The translations under genes were made by a program, and so were the position numbers. Below the pieces are notes generated by a model, which did not search any database, was not told the DNA's origin, and saw only the letters and a program-made list of their open reading frames with translations. 5,603 bases of DNA, taken from the NCBI GenBank assembly GCA_937894355.1, contig CALCRD010000189.1, forward strand, positions 1 to 5,603. The letters run 5' to 3'. Origin of the DNA: an uncultured Bacillus sp. (GTDB taxonomy: Bacteria; Bacillota; Bacilli; Bacillales; Cytobacillaceae). Shown here one piece after another: positions 1 through 4,648 of this stretch (positions within the stretch are counted from its first letter, which is position 1; the number at the start of each line of letters is the position of its first letter).

Positions 1-146
1 CTATAAGCTTTTTAGCATTTATAAACTTTGTTAGTGTTTATAACGCAGTTGGGGCCTCATTAGTCATTGGTTTCTTCGGTTTTGAAATTACTTATTTTAC
101 TCTAAAAAAAAAAGTAAATGATAAATACTCTCCTATAAAATTGTAA
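1..146 (+). CDS. C-terminal end of an unknown membrane protein (5' part outside window)
   Basis: An open frame enters from the left edge (first full codon at position 3) and stops at TAA 144-146, giving 47 visible residues. The visible part is a hydrophobic stretch, from ISFLAFINF through VGASLVIGFFGFEITYF, followed by a lysine-rich tail (LKKKVNDKYSPIKL). This looks like a last transmembrane helix with a short positively charged cytoplasmic end. A strong terminator about 45 bases downstream supports this being a real gene end. There is too little sequence to assign a family or function. The membrane location is inference from hydrophobicity alone. Confidence 0.6.
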   Translation, partial: ISFLAFINFVSVYNAVGASLVIGFFGFEITYFTLKKKVNDKYSPIKL

Positions 147-189
147 AATAGTTATTCGGTAAGTGTGTTGCTAATCCTTAATGTAATTG

Positions 190-238
190 AACCCCCAAAA
201 TTTATGTAAATATCATAATTTGGGGGTTTTCTTTTTTT
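190..238 (+). terminator. Rho-independent terminator after the left-edge membrane protein gene
   Basis: The arms AACCCCCAAA (190-199) and TTTGGGGGTT (219-228) pair perfectly. After a two-base bulge, five more pairs form (202-206 with 214-218), leaving the loop TAAATAT. A T-rich tail (TTTTCTTTTTTT, 227-238) follows on the + strand. The polarity fits the + gene ending at 146. Read on the minus strand, the same hairpin is followed by non-U-rich sequence, so it would stop the converging feo transcript only weakly. No separate feo terminator is visible in 239-269. Confidence 0.85.
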
Positions 239-269
239 AAAAACTTACAATAAATAACATATATAAGCA

Positions 270-1673
270 TTACACCCATCCAAACATCCGAGCGGTTTGC
301 GCGATAACGAAGGTGACAAAAATGGCGATTACAGTCGGTATTAAGAAAGACATGAAGGTCCACTTGATATTCTTAGTTTCTTTATAAATATTCACTAATG
401 TCGTACCACATGGGAAATGTAGCAAAGAAAAGAGCATCACATTTAATGCAGTCAACCAGGTCCAGCCATGTTCAATAAATATTAACTTTAAATCCTTCAT
501 TTCATCCACTTCAATTAATGCACCTGTGGACAAGTATCCCATTAACAGAATCGGTAACACAATTTCGTTTGCTGGTAGCCCGATGATAAACGCCATAAGG
601 ATATATCCATCAAGTCCAAGGGAATGCCCAAAAGGTTCTAGAAAATTGACAATATATAATAGTAAGCTTTGACCACTTACATCGATATTGGCTAAAATCC
701 AAGTAAATAATCCTGCTGGTGCTGCAACTTTAACGGCTCGAATTAATACGGAAAGCGACCGATTAAGCGAAGCCCTTATCACGGTATCGAAAATTTTTGG
801 TTTTCTAAAAGGAGGCATCTCTAAAGTATAATGGGTTGGAACTCCTCTTAATGCTGTTTTGGATAAAATCCACGATACAAAGAAGGTGACAACTATGCCA
901 AACAAGACGATTCCAACGATTACCCCTGTTGTAACCAGTGATTTCATTCCTTGCGTAAATCCTGCTGCCATAAATAAGGAGGATAGGACAATTAAAGTTC
1001 CCCAACGCCCATTACAAGGAACAAAATTATTAGTTAAAATGGCTAACATTCGTTCCCGTGGTGATTCAATAATTCGCGTTGACATCACCGCTGCAGCGTT
1101 ACAACCAAACCCCATAGCCATCGTCAAGGACTGTTTTCCATGGGCTCCGACAATTTTAAACAATCGGTCCATATTAAAAGCCACTCTTGGCAAATAACCG
1201 TAGTTTTCCAACAGAGCAAATGCCGGAAAAAAGATCGCCATTGGCGGAAGCATGACACTAATGACCCATGTTGTTCCGCGATATAACCCCAAAACGAGCA
1301 AGCCATGAACCCAATCCGGTGTACCGATTGTAGTGAAGAATTGTGTGAGGAAGCCTTCAATCCAACCAAAGAACTGTGCAAGCATCGAGGATGGAACATT
1401 TGCCCCGGCAATGGTTAAGTAAAACAAAATCCCCAACAGCGTCAGCATGATTGGAAATCCCCAAATAGGTGAAGTGAAAATCGCATCCAGCTTTTCGGTA
1501 TTCTGGTCATTTTTATTACCGGAATAACTAACCGTCTCATTTGTTAGTCTCTTGCTTTTTTCATAAATCTGTTCCACCATTTTGTCACGCATGTCATGGG
1601 AAGTAAGCTCGCTTGCTTGCTGCAAAAGCCTGGCAAATGAATGAGAAAATTCTTCAGAGTTTTGCAGATTCAT
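270..1673 (-). CDS. feoB: FeoB membrane (permease) part of a split ferrous iron transporter
   Basis: This 467-residue integral membrane protein corresponds to the C-terminal two thirds of FeoB, the Fe2+ uptake protein of the cytoplasmic membrane. Residues 1-65 are soluble and helical and resemble the second half of the FeoB GDI-like helical region (RDKMVEQIYEKSKR, then TEKLDAIF). The first membrane helix starts near residue 71 (WGFPIMLTLLGILFYLTIAG). Gate-type motifs follow: GFGCN at 188-192, NNFVPCNGRWGTLI at 215-228, GLPANEIVLPI at 365-375 and HFPCGTT at 419-425. About eight to ten hydrophobic segments run to residue 460. There is no GTPase domain; it is encoded by the gene just upstream, which overlaps by 20 bases. 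The ATG lies 3 bases after a GAGGGGGGAG purine block that can act as its ribosome binding site. This type of protein may be labelled only 'nucleoside recognition domain protein', after the Gate domain. The FeoB assignment is firm; the metal (Fe2+) is inferred from family and operon. Confidence 0.9.
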   Translation of the reverse strand: MNLQNSEEFSHSFARLLQQASELTSHDMRDKMVEQIYEKSKRLTNETVSYSGNKNDQNTEKLDAIFTSPIWGFPIMLTLLGILFYLTIAGANVPSSMLAQFFGWIEGFLTQFFTTIGTPDWVHGLLVLGLYRGTTWVISVMLPPMAIFFPAFALLENYGYLPRVAFNMDRLFKIVGAHGKQSLTMAMGFGCNAAAVMSTRIIESPRERMLAILTNNFVPCNGRWGTLIVLSSLFMAAGFTQGMKSLVTTGVIVGIVLFGIVVTFFVSWILSKTALRGVPTHYTLEMPPFRKPKIFDTVIRASLNRSLSVLIRAVKVAAPAGLFTWILANIDVSGQSLLLYIVNFLEPFGHSLGLDGYILMAFIIGLPANEIVLPILLMGYLSTGALIEVDEMKDLKLIFIEHGWTWLTALNVMLFSLLHFPCGTTLVNIYKETKNIKWTFMSFLIPTVIAIFVTFVIAQTARMFGWV

Positions 1674-2370
1674 AAGCTCCCCCCTCTTTTAAAACAGTAA
1701 ATCGTTTGCTCATTTCTTCAATTAATTTCATATCACCATCAAGAAATCGTAATGCTAACCATCTAGAAGGAACCTTATCAGCAAAAATCTGTTTTATTTC
1801 GGTTTCTAATGTTTGGATTTTTCGTTCTGTTTCATCGTCATATGTTAATACTGCTGGATCACAAGTGATTGCCCCGGAAATCAATCTGTCTATTGTATCG
1901 AGGAGTTGGGAGACTCCCTGTTTATTTCTTGCAGATACTTTAATGACAGGAACCCCTAATCTCCGCATTAGCAGTACTTCATTAATATTAATTCCCCGCT
2001 TTTCTGCTTCATCTATTAAATTAATACAAACAATTACCTTTTTAGTAATTTCTAAAACCTGGAGGACAAGATTTAGATTTCGCTCAACTGCCGTTGCGTC
2101 TACAACAACAAGGGTGATATCAGGTTTTTCAAAAACAATATAATTACGTGCTACCTCTTCATCCATGGAATTTGAAAATAATGAATAGGTACCCGGAAGA
2201 TCAATTAAGCTGTATTGAACCGTCTTGTATTGAAAAATCCCCTCTTTTACATCGACGGTTTTTCCCGCCCAATTGCCAGTATGCTGTTTTAACCCTGTCA
2301 ATAAATTGAACAAGGTGCTTTTTCCCGTATTTGGGTTTCCTGCAAGAGCAATTCGATAATTACATCCCAT
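1654..2370 (-). CDS. feoB: FeoB small GTPase part of a split ferrous iron transporter
   Basis: This 238-residue cytosolic protein is the N-terminal G-protein half of FeoB; it binds and hydrolyses GTP to drive or gate Fe2+ uptake. All G motifs are visible: P-loop GNPNTGKS at 11-18, the FeoB-type switch I with HTGNWAGKTV at 30-39, G3 DLPG at 57-60, G4 NLID at 117-120, and the likely G5 loop SARNKQG at 146-152. Residues from about 180 begin the helical GDI-like region (SRWLALRFLDGD), but the protein stops soon after, in GGAYESAKL, before that region is complete. The rest is encoded by the next gene, which starts 20 bases before this stop in another frame. The ATG overlaps the feoA stop region by 11 bases; a GGGGAG block lies 10 bases upstream. 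A full-length FeoB would be about 650-780 residues, so this is a split gene (see the junction finding). Confidence 0.93.
   Translation of the reverse strand: MGCNYRIALAGNPNTGKSTLFNLLTGLKQHTGNWAGKTVDVKEGIFQYKTVQYSLIDLPGTYSLFSNSMDEEVARNYIVFEKPDITLVVVDATAVERNLNLVLQVLEITKKVIVCINLIDEAEKRGININEVLLMRRLGVPVIKVSARNKQGVSQLLDTIDRLISGAITCDPAVLTYDDETERKIQTLETEIKQIFADKVPSRWLALRFLDGDMKLIEEMSKRFTVLKEGGAYESAKL
1679..1684 (-). other. Six-G homopolymer at the FeoB split junction
   Basis: On the minus strand the end of the GTPase gene reads AAA GAG GGG GGA GCT TAT, with six G in a row. The downstream permease frame is +1 relative to it. Losing one G (or a +1 ribosomal slip) gives AAA GAG GGG GAG CTT ATG, which joins GTPase residue 230 to the permease through Glu-Leu, for a predicted 699-residue FeoB. 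The same purine block is also a plausible ribosome binding site for the permease ATG at 1671-1673, so it may have nothing to do with frameshifting. The frame arithmetic is seen directly; any functional role is inference. Confidence 0.5.
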
Positions 2371-2614
2371 CTAAAACCAGCTCCCCGAAAATTCTTTGAC
2401 TTTCTTCTTTCCTTAAGGCAATTGTTGTGCTACTAACTCTATAGCAAACAGGGTCACCAAGTGGGCTTTTTCGTTGTACCTCAACAATCGCCCCTGGGAC
2501 GAACCCCAAGTCCAATAATCGACGTCTCATTACACCTTCAATAGACAGATTAGCAATTCTTATTCTGTCTCCTTTACGACCTTCATGAAGAGTCATTATG
2601 TTCCCTTTGTCCAC
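2360..2614 (-). CDS. feoA: FeoA, SH3-like partner of the FeoB iron transporter
   Basis: This 84-residue cytosolic protein has the FeoA fold, a small SH3-like beta barrel thought to assist or regulate FeoB. Typical signatures are present: TLHEGRKGDR near 8-17, RRLLDLGFVPG at 31-41, SPLGDP at 50-55 and IALRKEE at 65-71. The length is normal for the family. The start is a GTG with a clear GGAGG eight bases upstream (2623-2627). The ATG six codons further in (giving MTLHEGRK, the usual FeoA beginning) is an alternative, but its upstream AAAGGGA is weaker. Its last 11 bases overlap the FeoB GTPase start, so translation is probably coupled. A promoter lies about 50 bases upstream. Confidence 0.93.
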   Translation of the reverse strand: MDKGNIMTLHEGRKGDRIRIANLSIEGVMRRRLLDLGFVPGAIVEVQRKSPLGDPVCYRVSSTTIALRKEESQRIFGELVLDGM

Positions 2615-2664
2615 AATTATTTCCTCCAGCCCATTTTGTTTACCTAGTGCAACTTTTATTCTAT

Positions 2665-2692
2665 ATTATGAAGTATATTCTCATTTCGTCAA
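2665..2692 (-). promoter_or_regulatory. Probable sigma-A promoter of the feo operon
   Basis: Read on the minus strand, TTGACG (2687-2692) and CATAAT (2665-2670) each match the sigma-A hexamers at 5 of 6 positions and are 16 bases apart. This would start the message near 2658, about 43 bases before the feoA GTG. No other good promoter is visible between the feoA start and the terminator at 2738-2763. Confidence 0.6.
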
Positions 2693-2701
2693 TAATTTTC
2701 A
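2687..2701 (-). promoter_or_regulatory. Candidate Fur box overlapping the feo -35 element
   Basis: The minus strand reads TGAAAATTATTGACG. Compared with the Bacillus 7-1-7 Fur consensus TGATAATNATTATCA, it matches 10 of 14 defined positions (6/7 in the left half, 4/7 in the right). It covers the whole -35 hexamer, which suits iron-dependent repression. A weaker look-alike (TGAGAATATACTTCA, 9/14) lies in the promoter spacer at 2669-2683. AT-rich DNA gives such partial matches by chance, so this is only a candidate. Confidence 0.35.
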
Positions 2702-2737
2702 GTTTTTTTTGAAAATTAATATATTTTTTCGTAACAA

Positions 2738-2763
2738 AAAAACCGGCAATTTGGCCGGTTTTT
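2738..2763 (-). terminator. Rho-independent terminator of the 99-residue protein gene
   Basis: The perfect arms AAAAACCGGC (2738-2747) and GCCGGTTTTT (2754-2763) enclose the loop AATTTG. Read on the minus strand the hairpin starts 12 bases after the stop of the 2775-3074 gene and ends in a seven-T run. Because the arms are A/T-flanked on both sides it could work in both directions. It insulates the feo promoter from the upstream gene. Confidence 0.88.
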
Positions 2764-2774
2764 CGCGAAATTTC

Positions 2775-3074
2775 TTATAGGGTGTTTCCAGGTAGAAATT
2801 TATTTATCGATTGATCCTGTTGCACAAACCAATTTTGTTTTGGGATAACCGAAGAAATGATAAGGATAAATGATGGGATTTTTTCTACTCTACAAACAAT
2901 CATCCCAACATCATCATTCATAATGATAAACGAATCACCATGTTTAAAGCTTGAAAGTATTTTATCAAAATTGAGTAATGGAGAAACTATTTTCTCTCTT
3001 TCTTCATGATCAATGGAAAGGTGAGGCGAAAATCGAACAATCCATTCCTCTTCTTCGAATGCTAACCTGTACAT
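2775..3074 (-). CDS. Unrecognised 99-residue protein
   Basis: I do not recognise this protein. It is a single-gene unit with a good ribosome binding site (GAGGTG, ending five bases before the ATG) and a strong hairpin terminator 12 bases after the stop, so it is very probably real. The N-terminus is acidic (MYRLAFEEEEWIVRF). The middle has alternating hydrophobic stretches (SFIIMNDDVGMIVCRVEKI at 48-66, SFILIISSVI at 68-77) that suggest beta strands of a small soluble domain rather than membrane helices. It has one cysteine, no signal peptide and no obvious catalytic or metal motif. It lies between the feo operon and cspD, with no visible functional tie to either. It may be a lineage-restricted Bacillaceae protein. 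Confidence 0.75.
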   Translation of the reverse strand: MYRLAFEEEEWIVRFSPHLSIDHEEREKIVSPLLNFDKILSSFKHGDSFIIMNDDVGMIVCRVEKIPSFILIISSVIPKQNWFVQQDQSINKFLPGNTL

Positions 3075-3256
3075 TTTTTCACCTCATTTATAGTTCAGGC
3101 GAACTGAATAAAGTGACGTTGATGCAAATGATAATTAAGGAACTATTCACCATACTTATATATATGAGATAAGGAAATATTTATGTAAAACTAAAACTGC
3201 CTAAATAGGCAAAATTATTTTTTCGAGCATCAAAATATGTAGTTTTTTAGCTTATA
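3075..3256. other. Intergenic stretch between the 99-residue protein gene and the cspD promoter
   Basis: No gene is supported here. Two small structures are visible. One is the palindrome AGTTC-AGGC-GAACT at 3092-3105, just ahead of the ribosome binding site of the minus-strand gene, where it would lie in that gene's leader or operator. The other is a short hairpin, TGCCTA/TAGGCA at 3198-3211, followed on the + strand by a T-rich stretch. The minus-strand gene must have its promoter in this stretch, but I could not pick a convincing -35/-10 pair. The right end (3241-3260) is very AT-rich and could serve as an UP-type element for the cspD promoter. Confidence 0.4.
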
Positions 3257-3270
3257 AAAAAGCGCTTACA
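3257..3270 (+). promoter_or_regulatory. Possible CcpA (cre-like) site upstream of the cspD promoter
   Basis: AAAAAGCGCTTACA matches 12 of 14 positions of the degenerate cre consensus TGWAARCGYTWNCA; the two misses are the first two bases. It ends four bases before the -35 hexamer of cspD. Cre sites upstream of a promoter are sometimes activating, but carbon control of a cold-shock gene would be unusual, and the match may be chance. Confidence 0.22.
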
Positions 3271-3274
3271 TTCC

Positions 3275-3305
3275 TTGACTAGAGCCATTTGTTCATAGTA
3301 TATTA
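3275..3305 (+). promoter_or_regulatory. Probable cspD promoter
   Basis: TTGACT at 3275-3280 is a good -35 hexamer (5/6). The -10 lies within TAGTATATT (3296-3305). TAGTAT would give a short spacer of 15 and TATATT a long one of 19, so neither is ideal and the exact -10 is uncertain. A start near 3308-3312 would leave a leader of about 115 bases before the cspD ATG. Long leaders of this size are known for Bacillus cold-shock genes such as cspB. Confidence 0.5.
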
Positions 3306-3320
3306 AAATCATCATTTAGC

Positions 3321-3380
3321 AAAATATTAATCTGGTTTTTCACTACTAATGGTCAATATTTTTTTCAATGATAATATTTT
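3321..3380 (+). promoter_or_regulatory. Leader stem-loops with alternative pairing upstream of cspD
   Basis: One left arm, AAAATATT (3321-3328), can pair either with AATATTTT at 3355-3362 (8 pairs) or with a second copy of AATATTTT at 3373-3380 (9 pairs, counting one flanking A-T). The two pairings exclude each other, and both right arms run into T-rich sequence. An all-AU switch of this kind would be temperature-sensitive, which suits a cold-shock gene. However, 8-9 AU pairs are weak and easily arise by chance in this AT-rich leader. The ribosome binding site (3412-3417) lies outside the structure. Confidence 0.3.
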
Positions 3381-3427
3381 TCTTAGGCACTTTTGGTGTC
3401 ATCAAGGATTTAGGAGGAAATCGTACG

Positions 3428-3628
3428 ATGCAAAACGGCAAAGTAAAATGGTTTAATAATGAAAAAGGTTTTGGGTTTATTGAAGTAGAAGGTGGAGACG
3501 ATGTATTTGTACACTTTTCTGCGATCCAGGGAGAAGGCTACAAATCACTTGAGGAAGGCCAAGAAGTATCTTTTGAAATCGTAGAAGGTAACCGCGGACC
3601 ACAAGCAGCAAATGTTGTAAAACTATAA
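3428..3628 (+). CDS. cspD: Cold-shock protein CspD (RNA chaperone)
   Basis: This 66-residue single cold-shock domain protein binds single-stranded RNA and DNA and keeps mRNA unfolded for translation, especially in the cold. RNP1 (KGFGFIEV, 13-20) and RNP2 (VFVHF, 26-30) are intact with their aromatic binding residues, and the length is exactly that of the family. From memory the sequence is nearly that of Bacillus subtilis CspD (start MQNGKVKWFNNEKG, end GNRGPQAANVVKL); CspB and CspC paralogues are close, so the letter is less certain than the family. The start is the ATG at 3428, 10 bases after AGGAGG. The frame stays open upstream to an ATG at 3368, but that extension carries no cold-shock residues and lies in the leader. 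It is a single-gene unit with its own promoter and terminator. Confidence 0.95.
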   Translation: MQNGKVKWFNNEKGFGFIEVEGGDDVFVHFSAIQGEGYKSLEEGQEVSFEIVEGNRGPQAANVVKL

Positions 3629-3653
3629 TTGCACTTCTATTATATACGAATTC

Positions 3654-3679
3654 AGGCTGGCATTGTGCCAGCCTTTCTT
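3654..3679 (+). terminator. Terminator of cspD
   Basis: The perfect nine-pair GC-rich stem AGGCTGGCA (3654-3662) / TGCCAGCCT (3666-3674) has a three-base TTG loop and is followed by TTCTT. It starts 26 bases after the cspD stop. The T tail is short and interrupted, so some read-through is likely. On the minus strand the stem lies just past the ypeQ stop but has no U-rich tail there. Confidence 0.75.
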
Positions 3680-3684
3680 GTGTC

Positions 3685-3870
3685 TTAGGAAAGCTTAGTT
3701 CCTAGGCTTTTTATTTTCTCACCAACCGTGCAGTTGGATATACAAAAACGGTGTGCATTTCTTCTTCCTTTCTCGTTTTTTAGATGTTGATAAAGAAAAC
3801 AGCCATCACAGTATTGATTTAAGAGCTGTTCTACTTCTGCAAATAATTCCTTTCGCGACAAAGATTTCAC
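3685..3870 (-). CDS. ypeQ: Small zinc-finger protein, YpeQ-like (C2-H-C-I-x2-C type)
   Basis: This basic protein of about 61 residues has a probable single zinc site: C21-x2-C24 (YCDGCF), then H40-x2-C43-I-x2-C47 (HRFCISNC). That spacing is the signature of the bacterial zf-C2HCIx2C family, and TVGEKIK after the last cysteine fits it too. The function is unknown; nucleic acid binding is a guess from fold and charge. The start is uncertain. The GTG at 3870 has AAAGG only one base upstream, which is too close. The TTG three codons in (3861) has the same AAAGG at ten bases, and would give a 58-residue protein beginning MSRKELF. It follows ypeP by about 15 bases and is probably co-transcribed with it. 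Confidence 0.8.
   Translation of the reverse strand: MKSLSRKELFAEVEQLLNQYCDGCFLYQHLKNEKGRRNAHRFCISNCTVGEKIKSLGTKLS
3690..3719 (+). terminator. Second terminator-like hairpin, overlapping the 3' end of ypeQ
   Basis: AAAGCTTAG (3690-3698) pairs with CTAGGCTTT (3702-3710) around a TTC loop, with eight Watson-Crick pairs and one G-U pair. TTATTTTCTC follows on the + strand. It would act as a back-up stop for cspD read-through that would otherwise run antisense into ypeQ. It encodes the last residues of YpeQ on the other strand, so the coding sequence and the terminator share the same bases. Confidence 0.5.
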
Positions 3871-3884
3871 GCCTTTCGTTGCAA

Positions 3885-4541
3885 CTAAATAATTTGCATT
3901 TTACTATGGACCATTTTGCCCTCTAACGCTTGTGTTGCTAGTTTATCAGCCTCTTTATTATCAGTTCTCGGGATCGGGGAATATTTCGGTTTGATGGCTA
4001 AGTTTTGCAATTTATTTTCAATTCGATCCAGCCACCTATTAAGCTGCTCTTCATAACAAGGCCATTCTCCCTCGAGCTGCTTTAAAACCACCTGTGAATC
4101 CCCTTTGAATACACATGGCATGTGGTGAACCCCCATTTCTTCTAGGAGATTTAAGGCAAAGTAAAAGGCTGCATATTCTGCTTCGTTATTAGTTTCCATT
4201 TCATCGAACATTTCATTCGCCCTAATGCGATATTTCTTTTTCCCTTCACGAAAATAAATGACCACACCTAAACCCGCTTGATTGCTTTCCTTTTTAAAAC
4301 CTCCATCAAAAAAGACCACTAAATCATTGGCTTCTTCTTCAACATCTGCCAATAATTTGCGCATTTGTTTAAGATTCCAGTCTGTTCCCAATTCATCTTG
4401 AAACGATATATCGATTGCTTTTCCAGTCTTGTCAAGCTCCTCGCCTATTTGGAGAATGGCATCTCCCTCAACCCATCCCGATTCGAATAAAACAGGTTGT
4501 AGACCTTTCCCTTTATATTTCCACTCGAGTTTATATTTCAT
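3885..4541 (-). CDS. ypeP: RNase H-like protein YpeP
   Basis: This 218-residue protein has an RNase H fold in its C-terminal two thirds, behind an N-terminal domain of about 70 residues (MKYKLEWKYKG to NLKQMRKLLADVEEE). From the chosen start, the four acidic residues of the RNase H site are all present: D79 (FFDGG), E122 (NNEAEYAA), D148 (KGDSQVV) and D199 (NKEADKLA). The histidine loop of E. coli RNase HI is absent, as in many archaeal-type enzymes. The family nicks RNA in RNA-DNA hybrids; I recall reports that B. subtilis YpeP and YpdQ showed no such activity, so the role is open. The start is ATG 4539-4541, with GGAAGGG nine bases upstream; in-frame ATGs at 4550 and 4565 (226 residues) lack well-placed binding sites. 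It is divergent from ypdQ and upstream of ypeQ. Confidence 0.88.
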   Translation of the reverse strand: MKYKLEWKYKGKGLQPVLFESGWVEGDAILQIGEELDKTGKAIDISFQDELGTDWNLKQMRKLLADVEEEANDLVVFFDGGFKKESNQAGLGVVIYFREGKKKYRIRANEMFDEMETNNEAEYAAFYFALNLLEEMGVHHMPCVFKGDSQVVLKQLEGEWPCYEEQLNRWLDRIENKLQNLAIKPKYSPIPRTDNKEADKLATQALEGKMVHSKMQII

Positions 4542-4582
4542 TAAAACCATCCCTTCCACAATCATTATTCCGCTAAAATACT

Positions 4583-4612
4583 TTAAGCTTTTCCCTCATT
4601 TTATGGTACACT
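4583..4612 (+). promoter_or_regulatory. Probable extended -10 promoter of ypdQ
   Basis: TATGGTACACT (4602-4612) fits the Bacillus extended -10 pattern TRTGnTATAAT, with hexamer TACACT at 4607-4612. The -35 region (TTAAGC at 4583-4588, spacer 18) is poor, as is common with extended -10 promoters. Transcription would start near 4619, about 30 bases before the TTG start. The 83-107 bases between ypeP and ypdQ must also hold the divergent ypeP promoter, which I could not assign. Confidence 0.4.
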
Positions 4613-4648
4613 TACCTATAGTTTACGCTTTATTGGAGGAATATTACA

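Noticed and set aside
859..1197. A + strand open frame of 112 codons opposite the FeoB permease gene
   Set aside because: It lies wholly antisense to a well-supported gene, has no convincing ribosome binding site, and its protein has no recognisable motif.
1124..1411. A 95-codon minus frame (and another at 805-1005) inside the FeoB permease gene
   Set aside because: They are out-of-frame shadows of the permease coding sequence, with no start signal and low-quality composition.
1706..2143. A 145-codon + strand frame opposite the FeoB GTPase gene
   Set aside because: It is antisense to a gene with all GTPase motifs; its serine/threonine/arginine-rich translation is typical of an antisense shadow.
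3092..3105. A LexA/SOS box in front of the 99-residue protein gene
   Set aside because: The half-sites are in the wrong order: it reads GTTC-N4-GAAC, while the Bacillus LexA box is GAAC-N4-GTTC.
3112..3121. A TGACGT-type cold-box motif upstream of cspD
   Set aside because: It matches only the first six bases of the E. coli cold box and lies about 160 bases upstream of the cspD promoter, outside the transcript.
2978..3172. A 64-codon + strand frame over the start of the unknown 99-residue gene
   Set aside because: It is mostly antisense to the better-supported minus gene and lacks a ribosome binding site.
3198..3226. A hairpin plus T-rich stretch as a + strand terminator
   Set aside because: The stem is only five or six pairs with a tiny loop, and no + strand gene lies upstream that it could terminate.
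3368..3427. A 20-residue N-terminal extension of the cold-shock protein
   Set aside because: The cold-shock domain begins exactly at the 3428 ATG with AGGAGG in front, and the extension would be translated from the untranslated leader.
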